The notes under the pieces: generated by a model
Seen by the model: the letters and a program-made list of their open reading frames with translations, nothing else
What the model was told of the DNA's origin: nothing
Database searches by the model: none
Position numbers and translations under genes: made by a program
Shown here: piece by piece, positions 1 to 10,196 of the stretch
Layout: each line of letters begins with the position of its first letter
Position numbering within the stretch: position 1 is the first letter of the stretch
Source: Pezizomycotina sp. ARF18
Taxonomy: Eukaryota > Ascomycota
NCBI GenBank assembly: GCA_002224055.1
Contig: AZLU01000348.1
Location: forward strand, 1 to 29,091
Length of the DNA: 29,091 nucleotides
Direction of reading: 5' to 3'

Positions 1-261
1 TACACGCGCAAGACGAGCGGGAACAACAGATCCACTTTCCCAACCCGTTCTGAAACCGAAATTTTTGCAAAGGTTCCTGCTGAAGCGGGGAATGCATCTT
101 CATTCGTGATCGACGTTCGCGAGGCGTCGGCCTCTTATCTCGGGATTGTGAATGTTTCCTCGCCACGCGATGATCACTCCCCGAGGACAACTAGGGGCCT
201 GCCTCCCTTAGAGGAACTCCAAATCAAACCACTTCCAAGCACGAAGGAAGCAAGAACTTAA
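1..261 (+). CDS. 5'-truncated open frame, unknown protein
   Basis: Frame 1 is open from the window edge to a TAA at 259-261, giving 86 codons without an ATG, so the start lies outside the window. The translation has ordinary composition and includes a Pro/Leu-rich end (residues about 70-83, with PPLEELQIKPLPS). No domain is recognised. The next open stretch (290-706) lies in another frame. The sequence TTCTCAG just before it could be a splice acceptor, but the only nearby donor (GTCAGC, about 268) would make a 29-bp intron, which is too short. The two may be exons of one gene or pieces separated by a frameshift. Confidence is low because 86 open codons can occur by chance. Confidence 0.3.
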   Translation, partial: YTRKTSGNNRSTFPTRSETEIFAKVPAEAGNASSFVIDVREASASYLGIVNVSSPRDDHSPRTTRGLPPLEELQIKPLPSTKEART

Positions 262-289
262 CAGAAAGTCAGCGCAGACGGGGTTTTGA

Positions 290-706
290 TTCTCAGAAGT
301 TCAATCCACAGAAGAAATAGAAAACATCCCCAGAATACCCGAGGAACCACGTATGGAACAGGCCGAATATGCGGAGGAGCAGACGCAGACAATAACCACG
401 GCTACGTTACAAACCGTCAGCGAAGAAGTTTCATCCAAACCCGCTCTGGCCGGTATGAGTAGTTCGCGCAGTGGTTGCTCGTACCACCGAACCCTTGGTA
501 GCCCACCGGAAGACTTTGAGGAGACTACGCGTTCCCAACGCGAAGCTGATTCCCTTGAAGCACTGCACGAGATAGTTAAAAATTTTATCCCAGAAGTCAA
601 ATCCACAGAAGAAGAACTAGAAGAAATTCCTAGAATACCCGAGAGAACCGCGTATGGGGCAGTCCGATATGCGGAGTCGCAAGACGCAGACAATAATCAC
701 GGCTAG
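290..706 (+). CDS. Acidic low-complexity open frame with internal duplication
   Basis: An open frame of about 138 codons follows the stop at 287-289. The first ATG is at 353, giving 117 aa, and the stop is TAG at 704-706. The protein is rich in Glu, Ser and Thr, with no membrane segment or known domain. Residues encoded at about 302-350 and 599-650 repeat each other (STEEIENIPRIPE and STEEELEEIPRIPE), and the nucleotide repeat is longer. The same frame continues past the TAG into the start of the STAND-like remnant at 707, so it could once have been an upstream exon or an unrelated neighbour. The opposite-strand frame over the same bases has no supporting signal. Confidence 0.35.
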   Translation, partial: FSEVQSTEEIENIPRIPEEPRMEQAEYAEEQTQTITTATLQTVSEEVSSKPALAGMSSSRSGCSYHRTLGSPPEDFEETTRSQREADSLEALHEIVKNFIPEVKSTEEELEEIPRIPERTAYGAVRYAESQDADNNHG

Positions 707-708
707 GT
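302..708. repeat. Direct duplication, two ~108-bp copies
   Basis: Bases 302-407 and 599-708 align over nearly their whole length. Shared blocks include CAGAAGAA, AGAATACCCGAG and GACGCAGACAATAA followed by CACGGCTA. The copies differ by substitutions and small indels. The spacer is about 190 bp. The substitutions are not biased toward C-to-T, so RIP is not the main cause of divergence. Confidence 0.75.
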
Positions 709-1640
709 GCCTTTAAACTTTGGTTTCTCAATCGGCGACGTTGTGGCGTCGGCAAGCTCGCCTACGATCTTGGCCAGCTTTTTACCGCTGGACGAAGGGT
801 GCGCCGGCCAAATACAGAGAGTACACGAATCATTCTTTAGTTGTACTCGACCTGGTTATTTTTTTTTAAATATATATATATATAATAAACATACAATAAA
901 TAAAGAAGAAAGAAAAAGGGAGAAGGGGAGAGAGCAGACTTGAGAAAGAACTGAGAATCTTGTTTGCTATTCTGAGCATGTGAAATGCTAAACGAATACT
1001 TCGGCGCACTTCTTTTTAAAGGTCGAAAAATCAGTTATTGCCCTGTCGTCATCCTCAACACCTTGCTGAAGGTCTTAAACGCCACGATCGATTCCCTGCT
1101 GTCGGGGCACTCGCCGCCCGGTACAGGACGCGGAGAACATGAAGACTATGCTGAGTAACTGCAACTCTACACTCGAGGCACTCAAGAATATATACGGACA
1201 AATACTCCGAACCGATCACGGCGGCAATGGCCAATTATATTTTTGCCGCACAAGCAGTACATCCCAAGCCAGAGTGGAGGAAGAAAATAGTTCAAAACTG
1301 GTATAAGGTTGGTGGACCACAGAAGGCGATGACATCAAGCACTTTATGAGCAACTTGGTGTCCACACCACCAGCATCAATATGATGTCGGCACAATTAAA
1401 AGGTTCGTCATTTCAATATTATGTGCGTATCATAGAGCTCGTGGTGACTGACCTATAAAAAAAAAGTTATTCCTATATGTAGCCATACGTCTACCAGTAT
1501 GTTGAGGAAATCTACAGATGGCATGAACGGATCTTCAAATCAGGAACTCAGCGACAACAACAATATCATAATATTTAGGGCAAGGTCTAGCGCCCGACAT
1601 GAAAGCAAAGATGTCCGGGAAAGATAAACTGGCGCTAGTA
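707..1640 (+). pseudogene. Decayed N-terminal domain of a fungal STAND/NLR-type protein
   Basis: Translation from 707 gives PLNFGFSIGDVV, matching the usual opening of fungal STAND proteins (M-x-FGFSVGDF-type). The expected ATG is GTG here. Further pieces follow in other frames. 1139-1303 encodes a helical stretch with STLEALKNIYGQILR. 1313-1384 encodes WTTEGDDIKHFMSNLVS, resembling the W-x-x-E-x-D-I-x-x-L-R-x-x-L-V motif that follows the predicted coiled coil. After LVS, one missing C in a CC run would restore SHTTSIN in frame. No NACHT, ATPase or repeat domain follows, so only the effector-like N-terminal part is visible. The family call rests on remembered motif patterns, not a search. The fragment may be a true relic or may contain sequencing indels. 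Confidence 0.5.
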
Positions 1641-2644
1641 ATTGCATATTATTCTTATATATAGATAGTACATAACTACCTCTTAAGTATTCCTTTATAT
1701 GACTTTAAAAACGGAAGAGATTGTTCTGGTATTTTTCTGGAGAGATAATAAGTAGTAGCAGCGACACTATTCCTTCAATCTAAAGTGATTTGTGATAATA
1801 TGCAATCACTAAGTATGATATATTAGACTTGCGGCCAGATTGCATGTTGATTTGAGGTAAAAAATTGATCTGATGCAAAAATTCAGACAATCGTTTTTTT
1901 TATTTTTTTTTGCTTCCGATTTCTCGTGTTGCACAAAGAAAAGGTCTGTGCTTCTAAAACAGCAAATTTTTGTGTGGAATATCAAAGAAATTCCGGCCAC
2001 ACCCACTGCCCATCCCCAGGACTCCGACCATTCTAAGAGAGAGACACGTAACCGCAAAATGTAAAATTCCTCCAGTTATTACATCAACCTCTTCGAAAGA
2101 TCAGAGGATTTGTCTAAAATAAAAAAAGACATCCCCTGTCGTGCCTAGGTTAGCTTAGCTGCACATTTTGGCAGAAAGCATTGGTAATTTTCATTGAGAT
2201 TTATGATATTTTCGATTTTCTCAGGATTAAGACCCTTGAACCACTGCTGCTCTGCCGCTAAATAAACGAAAATAATAATTTATTTAAACAGAGTTACTCT
2301 TGTTGCTTTAAAGGTTTTTTTTTTTTTTTTTTTTTTCATCATTATACAAAAAGATTAAAAAGGTTAACAATTTTGTACTGGAAACAGGAGTAGGAAACAG
2401 GGGGAAGATGAGAAATGATTTTTTTCAAGTTGAATAGACGAGTAACCAAAAAAAAAAAAAAAAAAAAAAAGAATTTGTATAGAAACGCAGCGCCTAGTTT
2501 GAGGTTCTTTTTCCCGCCTAATGGTGGTTGGTTGAGTGATGTTTTTGTTTTGATGCTAACGGCGGATGCTGTGCAGGGAATAAGGACTAAGATTTTGCTT
2601 GGTGACTGAAGAACAGAAGGGGGGAAGAAGAAAGCAAGCCTCCT
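1641..2644. other. Non-coding stretch with two long homopolymers
   Basis: No convincing gene is seen; short open frames here are made of low-complexity codons. A 22-bp T run (2315-2336) and a 23-bp A run (2448-2470) lie about 110 bp apart in inverted sense. The bases between them show no transposon ends. Composition is moderately AT-rich without the CpA depletion of the RIPped blocks. Confidence 0.5.
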
Positions 2645-3373
2645 CTAGTTCCCTTCATATAGGCATTTATGAGACTCTCTTGTCGAGAGACGTCGGACGT
2701 AGAAATTTTGTAGAGGGCGCTTCAAAATGATTTGGAAGCCGTCTGGTCGGGTTCTCATCCCCGGTGATACGAATGGTCTAGTATCAAAACAGCAGTTCTC
2801 TCTCCTCGAAGGTTTGCTCTTCGAAATGGATCGAAGCCGCACAATCAGGGAGACTTGGCTTTTATTAGCTTTCGTAAAATTCTATTGGGTACTGCCGGCC
2901 CAATGGTTGGCGCTAATTTCGGGATTGAGCGAGCGAGCTGGACGTTTCCGAGCAACATTGCTTGACCGGATATTCAAGCGATTTGTGAGGTTCATTGGAC
3001 GACGATTCGTGGGATTCGACGCATCACAGGGGGGGACGATTTGCCAAGTTTTCATCCCCCGAAGAGGCTGCGATTCTCAATGCTTAAAAAGTTTTGTTCC
3101 TTGGTTCGGAAGCAGCGGGCCGGTGCACAGAGTGGGTCTCAGTACCCATCTAGCAGGGAGTGACCGTGGCTTCGTTCTTATGGAGACGTTGCCCAGAAGA
3201 TGACAGATTTGCGAAACGTGTCGCAAAATTAGCATTTGGGTAGACCATATGATGTTATTATCATGAGGGAATTTCAGTGCAAGCAGTAGCACGTTAAGGA
3301 ATCTAAATTGTGTCGGCAATTGGAAGATCGATCGGAATATTCTAGCACGACGTCTTATATCAATCCGAGCCAA
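2645..3373. other. Ambiguous open region, possible decayed gene on either strand
   Basis: The plus strand has a 158-aa ATG frame (2727-3203), Arg/Phe-rich in the middle, with no recognised domain. One minus-strand frame running from 3373 to 2645 is interrupted by only two stops, both TAA; one follows FKH near 3077 and the other lies near 2880. One or both could come from CAA by C-to-T change. I could not decide which strand, if either, was coding. No intron signals or upstream promoter context favour one reading. Confidence 0.25.
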
Positions 3374-3779
3374 AATTACCTCTCAATTAATTTTGTGATC
3401 TGACATGCTAAGAGCCAGACTAAACTCTTTATACGTCGACTCAGAACAGCTACGGAGGAATACGATCACGAATAAGTGAGACGCCTTACGGCGCAGACGC
3501 ACACTTTACTCCTAGAAGGCTGTCCCAGTTCTTGTTATTTGAGAGATGGGCTAACTTAGACAGGAGGTCAAATAGATTGTCAATTTTCATTTTCTTCGCG
3601 AAAAAGTAATTCCAACTGTTTTATAGAGACGAAAGTAAGCTGGTGTTCAATTTTAACAATTAGTGTAGGGATTAGTTTCTAGCATAGATAAAAACCAAAA
3701 CCCAAATGGCGCAAGCAGCAATGGACTCTGATCCTTCTTGCTTCTCTAGATGCTTGCCATACTAGAAAATCTTTTTCTC
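3374..3779. other. Spacer without a supported gene
   Basis: Short frames in all directions are broken by stops and I see no splice signals or repeats. It lies downstream of the small minus-strand gene at 3780-4118 and probably holds its 3' untranslated region at the right end. Confidence 0.4.
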
Positions 3780-4118
3780 CTACTTTCCACCATCGGCTAC
3801 CTCCTGGTCGATATCGCTCATCTTGTCCTGCACTCGCAAAGTCTTGCTCCAAGCTTCAAACTCCTCGCTGCCTTCCTCGCGCTTTTCGCATTGCGCATCG
3901 CAATACTCCACAATACTGTTCTCATTGGTATATAGAAAATTAAACAAATAAATACATATTTTTTGGAGGCCGTTTTTTGGCCCTTCTTCATTTTCTCAAT
4001 TTGGATGCTATACGAACCGAGTGCACTCTATCATCTGCTTCAATCTAATCTCGATCAATGCTTGGCCCTTCTTTTTGGCCTCAGCTTCAAAGTCTTGAAG
4101 GAGCCGACGTGTCGTCAT
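3780..4118 (-). CDS. Small two-exon gene, charged helical protein
   Basis: Exon 1 begins at ATG 4118-4116, preceded on the coding strand by ACTCAAC, a favourable fungal start context. It encodes MTTRRLLQDFEAEAKKKGQA and continues to about 4018-4014. Two donors are possible: GTTCGT (intron begins 4017) paired with acceptor AACAG, or GTATAG (4013) paired with AATGAG. Both preserve the frame into exon 2, which ends at the TAG at 3782-3780. The product is about 80 aa, rich in Glu, Lys and Asp with a Cys pair (EYCDAQCEKREE), and probably alpha-helical or coiled coil. There is no signal peptide or membrane segment. I do not recognise the family. The frame on the opposite strand at 3750-3935 is hydrophobic only because it is the complement of this helix. 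The gene could have further upstream exons. Confidence 0.55.
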
Positions 4119-4732
4119 GTTGAGTGTTTTGCAATTTAGATGTTTCTGTTAGAGATATATATTGTCCTTGTTCGCCGGAAGTAGGAGAGAACCAGGGTAA
4201 GGATTTCGTTAGAATGCTGAACGACGGCCGATAATTTTTCCTGGTGGCTACCAATAGAGATATAGGTATATGGCTATTTAGTTTATAATCGTGTGTAGCT
4301 TATCAATTGTGCAAAACCGTATCTCCGTCTCGGTTTTGGAAAAAGGCGAAGTGCAATAAATTTAGCAATATGCGCGATATTGGAGTTGAAATACTAGACC
4401 ACGGTAGCGCCTAGTTGTGCTTGGTAAGCTCTACCCATTCCTGCTGCAGTGCCGCTATACTGTGGCCCATGCAGAACACTTTTCTCAGCCGCATTCAGTT
4501 ATATAATCTTGCGACTCCAAGAAGTGAATTGTAATCAATCGGCAATAGTATTTGTGATATTATGTCGTACAGCCGTAACGCATCTCATGCACGCGAAGAA
4601 TCATTAGGCAGACGCTGATAATGACGGAATGAATCTGAATGCGGGTGCTCCGCGCGGGGTAAAAAGGTAAAAGCCGGAGAAAATGGCTCTCTTAGTTTTC
4701 GGTCATGCTCCAATCGTTCTATCATCCATCCA
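4119..4732. other. Spacer and probable promoter of the minus-strand gene
   Basis: About the first 120 bp to the right of 4118 form the upstream region of the minus-strand gene. They contain an ATATATAT stretch and a CT-rich patch on the coding strand, compatible with a fungal promoter. The rest has no supported gene and no repeats that I can see. Confidence 0.35.
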
Positions 4733-4910
4733 TTGCTGGAACGGAATTCGAGAAAATCCTGCCAGCTCGAATACGGGTTCCGGTCGGCCGTCCCGCACAC
4801 ACATGGGTATATATTTGCGAATTTTGGCGGGGACATTGTCCCCGATTTGAGCCTCAACTCACGAGCACTAGCAATCGCCCAACAGAGCCACATAATAATG
4901 CTTGTTCGGT
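4733..4910 (+). pseudogene. Left part of a locus split by the 5-kb transposon
   Basis: An open frame without ATG reads from 4733 to the transposon edge and looks protein-like (PHTHGYIFANFGGDIVPDL, then LNSRALAIAQQSHIIMLVR). Right of the transposon, 9921-10116 is open in a frame one base out of phase with it after removal of one TA copy. Together they suggest an old coding locus interrupted by the insertion. I recognise no family, and other frames here are also open, so confidence is low. Confidence 0.25.
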
Positions 4911-4912
4911 TA

Positions 4913-4957
4913 ACGTGGGGCACTATCTCTACGAGCCAGTACCGGCCAGCGAGCTAG
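4913..4957 (+). repeat. Left terminal inverted repeat of the 5-kb element
   Basis: Pairs with 9876-9918 with a few substitutions and one or two small indels. It is GC-rich and has kept CpA/TpG sites, unlike the interior. Target TA at 4911-4912. Confidence 0.85.
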
Positions 4958-5377
4958 TTACTAAGATAACGGTAGCTACTATATAAAAAAAAAAAAAATA
5001 GCTATTTCTAGGTACTATCGTAGCTTCGGGCCCCCTATATATATATATCCTAATAAAGCTTATCGATTATATATATTATAATTAATAGAATTCTATTTAT
5101 TATATATTAAATAATACTAACGCGCTAGATATTATTATAGCTAGTTAACTATTATATTTAAGCCTAACGCCTAATAAAAAGAGTAAACGTCTAATAGAGC
5201 CCTTAATAGTAGCGCTAGAAATAGACTATCTCTTAATAAACGGTTTATTTTATAGAGTCCCCTCTTTAACTTAAAGTACTAAAATAAGGACGCCGTATAA
5301 AGTCCCTATATAAATAGCCTTAGCTATACTACAAGATAAGCAGCAACCTATCAGGCGTTAGCTCATTAATACCTTTT

Positions 5378-5491
5378 AAGCAAGATTTCCCTTACAATAA
5401 GTTTTTTCCCTTATAATTTTACTCTTTACCTTATAAGCGAGATTTTCCCTTCTAAACGAGTTTTTTACCTTATAATTTTACTCTTACCTTT
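5378..5491. repeat. Two 57-bp tandem units
   Basis: AAGCAAGATTTCCCTTAC (5378) and AAGCGAGATTTTCCCTTC (5435) begin two adjacent copies. Both contain CCTTATAATTTTACTCTT near their ends. The differences are mostly single C/T or G/A changes. It sits in the subterminal left part of the 5-kb element. Confidence 0.7.
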
Positions 5492-7074
5492 ATTTTTTTT
5501 AATAAAAAACTTTTTAATAAAACTCTATAAATTATTAAATAACCTCTTTTTCTAATACTTCTTCTCTTTTTTCTAAAGTAATCTAGTTATAATATTATCG
5601 ATAATAACGATCGCGATAATAAGAATTATAAACGAGCTTCTTAGTAGTATTATACGTTAAGCCTAACATTAAAATAGCTAGGTTATCGTAAGGGTATATA
5701 GCGTCAAGATAGCTAGAGCTAAGTTATTTAAGGTAATATCAACGAGCGTAACGTTATTTTTAATAATAGCGGCTATAGCGACTAAGGCGGCGATAAATAA
5801 GCTATTTTTTACTATAAATAGACAAAAAATTAGTAGGAGAAAAGGAGAAGAAGAAGAGAAATATATATATATATAATTAATTCCCTTTTTTTTTACCTTT
5901 ATAGCATTAAGTAGCGCTAAACGATCTTAGAAACGCGCTATTTAAGAGTTAATATATTAATAAATATATATAAAATGAATAAATAGAGAAAATACGTACG
6001 TACTAAGTAATATATAAGAATTAAGTCTCTAAGCCGGTAGCGATAATAGTTAACCTTTAGCGCGGGCTATATACACAGAGAGTAAGCGTTAAATATTTTA
6101 ATATAATAGAAGGGAAGAAGTAGAAGCTTATTACTTATAAGATACTTAGTATTTTAAAGTATACTTTAAGCTTAAGCTCTTTAGGAGTTTTTTACGTAGC
6201 GGGTTTTAAGTAGGAGGGGGTTCTTTTTAACGGGCTCTATTAAATAGGTTCAGGTTATAAAGAGAGATACAGAGGAAGTAGAGAGAGAAAGGGAAAAAGA
6301 TAGGCTAGAAGGTTAATTTATATTTAATTTAATATCGAGAAAAAAAAATTAAATTAAATTAATAAAAAAATTTTTTCTTTTCTTAGAGCTTTAAACGTAA
6401 ATATTAATTTATTTAATTAAAATTATAATTAGAATATTAATTAATATATAATAAATTCTAATTAAAATATAATATATAAGTTACTATGTTTAAAATATTA
6501 TACTTATTAAATTTTTTTCTTACTATATCTACGACGAAGCTATTATTATTATATATTATCTAATTATAGATTAGTAACGTTTTTAATTAAAATTTTTAAT
6601 TATATTATATATAATTTATTTTAATTAGAATTTTAATATATATATAATAATTAACCGCTTTATTTTACTATTTGATTACTATATCTAAAGTTCGATATAG
6701 CTTTTTAATATATATATAGTTATAATTAAATTTTCTTTAGTTTTTATTTTTTTTATTTTTTAATAATATGAATAATATAAGAGAAAAACGTATAGAGATA
6801 CGATATTATAAATTATAATTACCAATTTACTATTCTTTAGAGATATCCTTTTTTAATTAAAATTATACTATTATTAATTAAAACCCGACCGGCTTCTAAC
6901 AGTTTATTTTTTTTAAAAATAAATCATCGTTACTTACAAAATATTATATAAATTTATCTATTTATATTTATTAAGCTTAAACCTTTTATAAAAAAAATCT
7001 AAAAGCCTTATTATATCTAGATAAACTAAAATATACTCTAATTTAAAGCCTTTAAGGCTTTAATATATTTAAAA

Positions 7075-8268
7075 ATAAAACCTATAATATTTAAATCTAG
7101 TCTCTATAATAATTACTAATTACTTAATAAGTTTATTAAATACAAGAAACTCTTATAAAGAAAAAAGAAATAAATATAAACGGTAAGATTATTATTAGAG
7201 AAATAACTACTAAATTCTAATTAAAAATTATATTTATAAATTAATTAATTAATAAATTATTATTATTAAAGTACCTATCTAGCCTTTAGATTTTATAATT
7301 TAATAAAGGAAATATAAAATCGCCCGTCTTATAATAGCTAGATAGTTTTATAACTCTAATGCTAATAAGCTTATAAGACTTTAAAACTAGTACTTATAAT
7401 ATAGAATATATATTTAAAGAAGTTAAGGGTAAATATATCTATATCTATCTCTTTTAATCTTATATATTTATTTATATTTATATATAATTAGTTACGATTT
7501 AATTAGAAATTTAATTAAAATTTTATCTTAATATTATTTTTTAATCGATAGCAACTTTATTTATTATAAATCTTAAGCTTATACTATCTCTTTATTTCGA
7601 TTAAAATTATAATTACGACTAAATATAAAGCTACTAGATACTAAGTAATTATTAAAAATAAGGTAGTATAAGTAAAATTATATAGCCTCGTCTCTATCGA
7701 TAAAGAGTAAAGAAAGAATACGCGTAAAGATATCTATAATAAAGAGTAAAGAAAGAGTAGAAAAATACGCGTATAAGAAGCTTACGATAAAGAATAGAGA
7801 AAGAGTAGAAAAGAGTAGAGAAAGAATACAAGATAGCTTATAGTTAAGGCAGAGAGATAGTTATCGCCTCCTAATATATATATATATATATTTATTTATT
7901 ATTTAAACTATTCTAATTTATTGTTATTTTTTATCTTTTATTTTCTATTTTCGCTTTATTTTTTTTTTCTTTTAATAATTTTTTCGATTAAAATATAGCC
8001 TTTGATTAAAAATCTAAAATAATATACGTTAAAAAAGGTAAATTAATCTATAGTACGTAAAAATATTTAAAATTAAAAGGCGTAGTTATTAAAAGGTAAA
8101 ATTATTTAAAAGGTATTAAGTTTTTATAAGGTAGAAGAAAACTAGAAGGTATTAAGTTTTTATAAGGTAGAAAAACTAGAAGTATTAGAACCTCGCTAGG
8201 ACGACCTAAGCCTATTTTATTGTGTATATTAAGCACCTAACACGCTTATATGACTACTACTTATGATG
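7075..8268 (+). repeat. Module R, copy A (inside the 5-kb element)
   Basis: It aligns in reverse complement with 25995-27085 plus 28428-28578. Landmarks shared by both copies are the CTTATGATG end, the CCTAAGCCTATT block, twin 40-bp units containing GGTATTAAGTTTTTATAAGG, an (AT)n run, and a minisatellite of about 60-bp units (7690-7850) with AAAGAGTAAAGAAAGAGTAG and ACGCGTATAAG. No coding sequence is recognised in it. Its right end coincides with the ATG of the transposase relic, within a few bases. Boundaries are approximate because both copies are RIP-diverged. Confidence 0.8.
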
Positions 8269-9655
8269 AGTATAGCTTTTATTAACGCTACTAAAGTATT
8301 ATTAAGGCCTAATATACTAAATTAATAGCTAGGGCTTTTTTATACGCTATAAATACTACGTTATATAGTTAGAGAGCTAGCTAGTAGCGCCTAAATCGAT
8401 AAAAATTAGCTAAAGCGCTTTTTAAGACGATATCTTAAACTTTACGTGATATATTCGTATACTAGATAATAAGTATAGCTATATAGAGTATTAGTTATAA
8501 TAATTAATTATTTTAAAAGTTTTAAAACGCCTAATAAAATAAACTTAAAAATTACGATATATACGTTAATAAAAAAGGCTTTCTATAAAGATTTTATTAT
8601 AATAGTTAGATTATAGTCTAAAGGCCTATAAACTAAAAATTTAAGGTATATAATAATAATCGAGAGTTAATTACTATAATTAAGTAATTAATATAATAAA
8701 TACACGTACTAGCGTAATAAAATATTAAAAGTAAATCTTATCTATTAGATTAATATTAGGATATATATTATACACAGGGTAGTAGTAGCTATTAGTATAA
8801 TATAATTAAATAATAATTTAAGCGTTAAGTAGCTTTTATATATCTTTTACTATATACTTTTTAAGATTAAAGGGGGGGCTTATACTATATTATATTAGAT
8901 AGGTATAGTAGCTATTTATTAGTTAAATTTATAAAATTTATTTAGATAAAGAATATACTCTTTTATTATTTTTTATACTATTTACGTAATATAGCTATAG
9001 ATATTAGTACTTAGCGTCTATAGAAAAGATATAATAGGCTCGTTAAGAATTTTATATACTATAATAAAGCCTCGATAGTAAAAAAAACTTTATTAGCTAA
9101 TAACTAAGGCCCGCGACCTTAATTTTACGTCTAATATTATATAAGGCGCTAGAAGTACGCTAAAGCTATACTATTAAACCTAATACGTACTAGAATAAAT
9201 ATCTCGATTTAATAAATAGCTATAAGCCGGTAATATAAAGAACTAGCGTAGATATAAGAATCTTTTTTTTAGTTTAAAGCCTAGATCTAATAAATTTAGC
9301 TACCCTCTATAATAAACTAATCTAATATAGTATCTAACGACGCTAAAAAGATATTATAATTAAACTTAGGCTTTTAGCGCCTATTATATCTCTATTTAAT
9401 AAGATTTATAAGGCTATAGCTATGTCCTTTAAATAAATAAATATATAAAAGTAAAAAATATAATTACGCGCTTAAATTAGGATTAAAAAGTAGTAGAGCT
9501 CGATAGCTATATATATATTAGTAAGGCTAAAGTATTAGATAATAGTAAGCTATTAGCGGGTATTAATATTATAATATACGCGATTAGAATAAAAAATATA
9601 AAGTTAGAAGAGCTATACGGAGTAGCTAGCGTAAAGCTATATCTACGGGATGGTT
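8263..9655 (+). pseudogene. pogo/Fot1-type DDE transposase relic
   Basis: Transposases of this family have an N-terminal HTH, a CENP-B-like HTH, a DDE catalytic core and a Lys-rich tail. In the frame from ATG 8263, the translation shows IDKN-stop-LKRFLRRY (the family's GKNWVxRFLKRH block). It then shows IYVNKKGFL (family IYNxDEKGF, whose first catalytic Asp and the next Glu read as Asn and Lys, as G-to-A RIP predicts) and NNRELITII (family xxREFITLIE). NNLSVK-stop-LL, then GGAYTILY followed by a stop (family YRxLLxDGHxSH), and an LQPLDVGVF-like segment follow. The tail has YISKAKVLDN. Scattered TAA/TAG codons make it non-functional. The first HTH domain (about 60 residues) is absent: R lies where it should be. 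No stop-free path exists. Confidence 0.75.
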
Positions 9656-9875
9656 AAGAAAAAGAAAAATAAAAGAAAGAGGACTAGGGGCTAAAGCCCT
9701 AACTATTATTTATTTACTATATAATTACTATATAATTTTAAATACGCGGTAATTAGGACCCTAGATAGTTCTTTCTATTACTATTTCGTAGTTCTCGAGC
9801 CTTTGATTATTATTTTTTATATATATATAGAATTTTATGGTTATTTTAGTATGGTCTTAGTATTTCTTGGCATGG

Positions 9876-9918
9876 CTGGCTCGCTGGCCGTGCCGGCTCG
9901 CACGCTAGTGCCCCACGT
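9876..9918 (-). repeat. Right terminal inverted repeat of the 5-kb element
   Basis: Inverted partner of 4913-4957, followed by the TA copy at 9919-9920. The RIP signature stops before it, at about 9840. Confidence 0.85.
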
Positions 9919-9920
9919 TA

Positions 9921-10196
9921 CCCGCGATTTCCTGACAACAGAAAACTATTAGGCAACCCCAACGAGGAGCACCGAAATCTTCCACTCAATGGGGTATCTG
10001 TCTTCAAAACGATTCGCTCAACAGAGCCTCAAAATATTTGCTTCCGACGACCAGTCAGTAGATTCCGAATTTCCCAGGCTTACGGCGGCACTTATGTCTT
10101 ACATGCACGGGGCTGACGAAGAAAACTACCCTCCGAGCTAATACCTCTGCCCAAGCACGATCGAAAGATTGCGGAAAATACGGTACGTGAGTTGTA
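9921..10196 (+). pseudogene. Right part of the locus split by the transposon
   Basis: From the insertion point a plus-strand frame (YPRFPDNRKLLGNPNEEHRN at its start) stays open for about 65 codons to a TGA near 10116, then reads on to a TAA near 10196. The average composition is protein-like, but no family is recognised. It lies one base out of phase with the left part. The minus-strand frame 10055-10294 over the same bases is less convincing. Confidence 0.2.

Larger units (their letters stand above)
4913..9918 (+). mobile_element. 5.0-kb RIPped DNA transposon, pogo/Fot1-like (Tc1/mariner)
   Basis: The ends are inverted repeats: the left end starts ACGTGGGGCACTATC and the reverse complement of the right end starts ACGTGGGGCACTAGC. 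Similarity continues through ACGAGCC and GGCCAGCGAGC for about 45 bp. A TA flanks each side (4911-4912 and 9919-9920), the target duplication of Tc1/mariner transposases. The interior is extremely AT-rich with almost no CpA or TpG. The right third holds a transposase relic on the plus strand, ending about 260 bp from the right end. At 5 kb it is much longer than usual pogo/Fot1 elements (about 2 kb). The extra length includes module R (7075-8268), also found at 25995-28578 without a transposase, so nested insertion or acquired sequence is likely. Confidence 0.8.

Noticed and set aside
2315-2470. Inverted T and A runs as ends of a retroposed element
   Set aside because: No target duplication or internal similarity; the runs are more simply independent homopolymers.
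5140-5350. Possible reverse-transcriptase or other coding relic in the left half of the 5-kb element
   Set aside because: Some runs look protein-like (IEPLIVALEIDYLLINGLFY) but no family motif could be confirmed after RIP.
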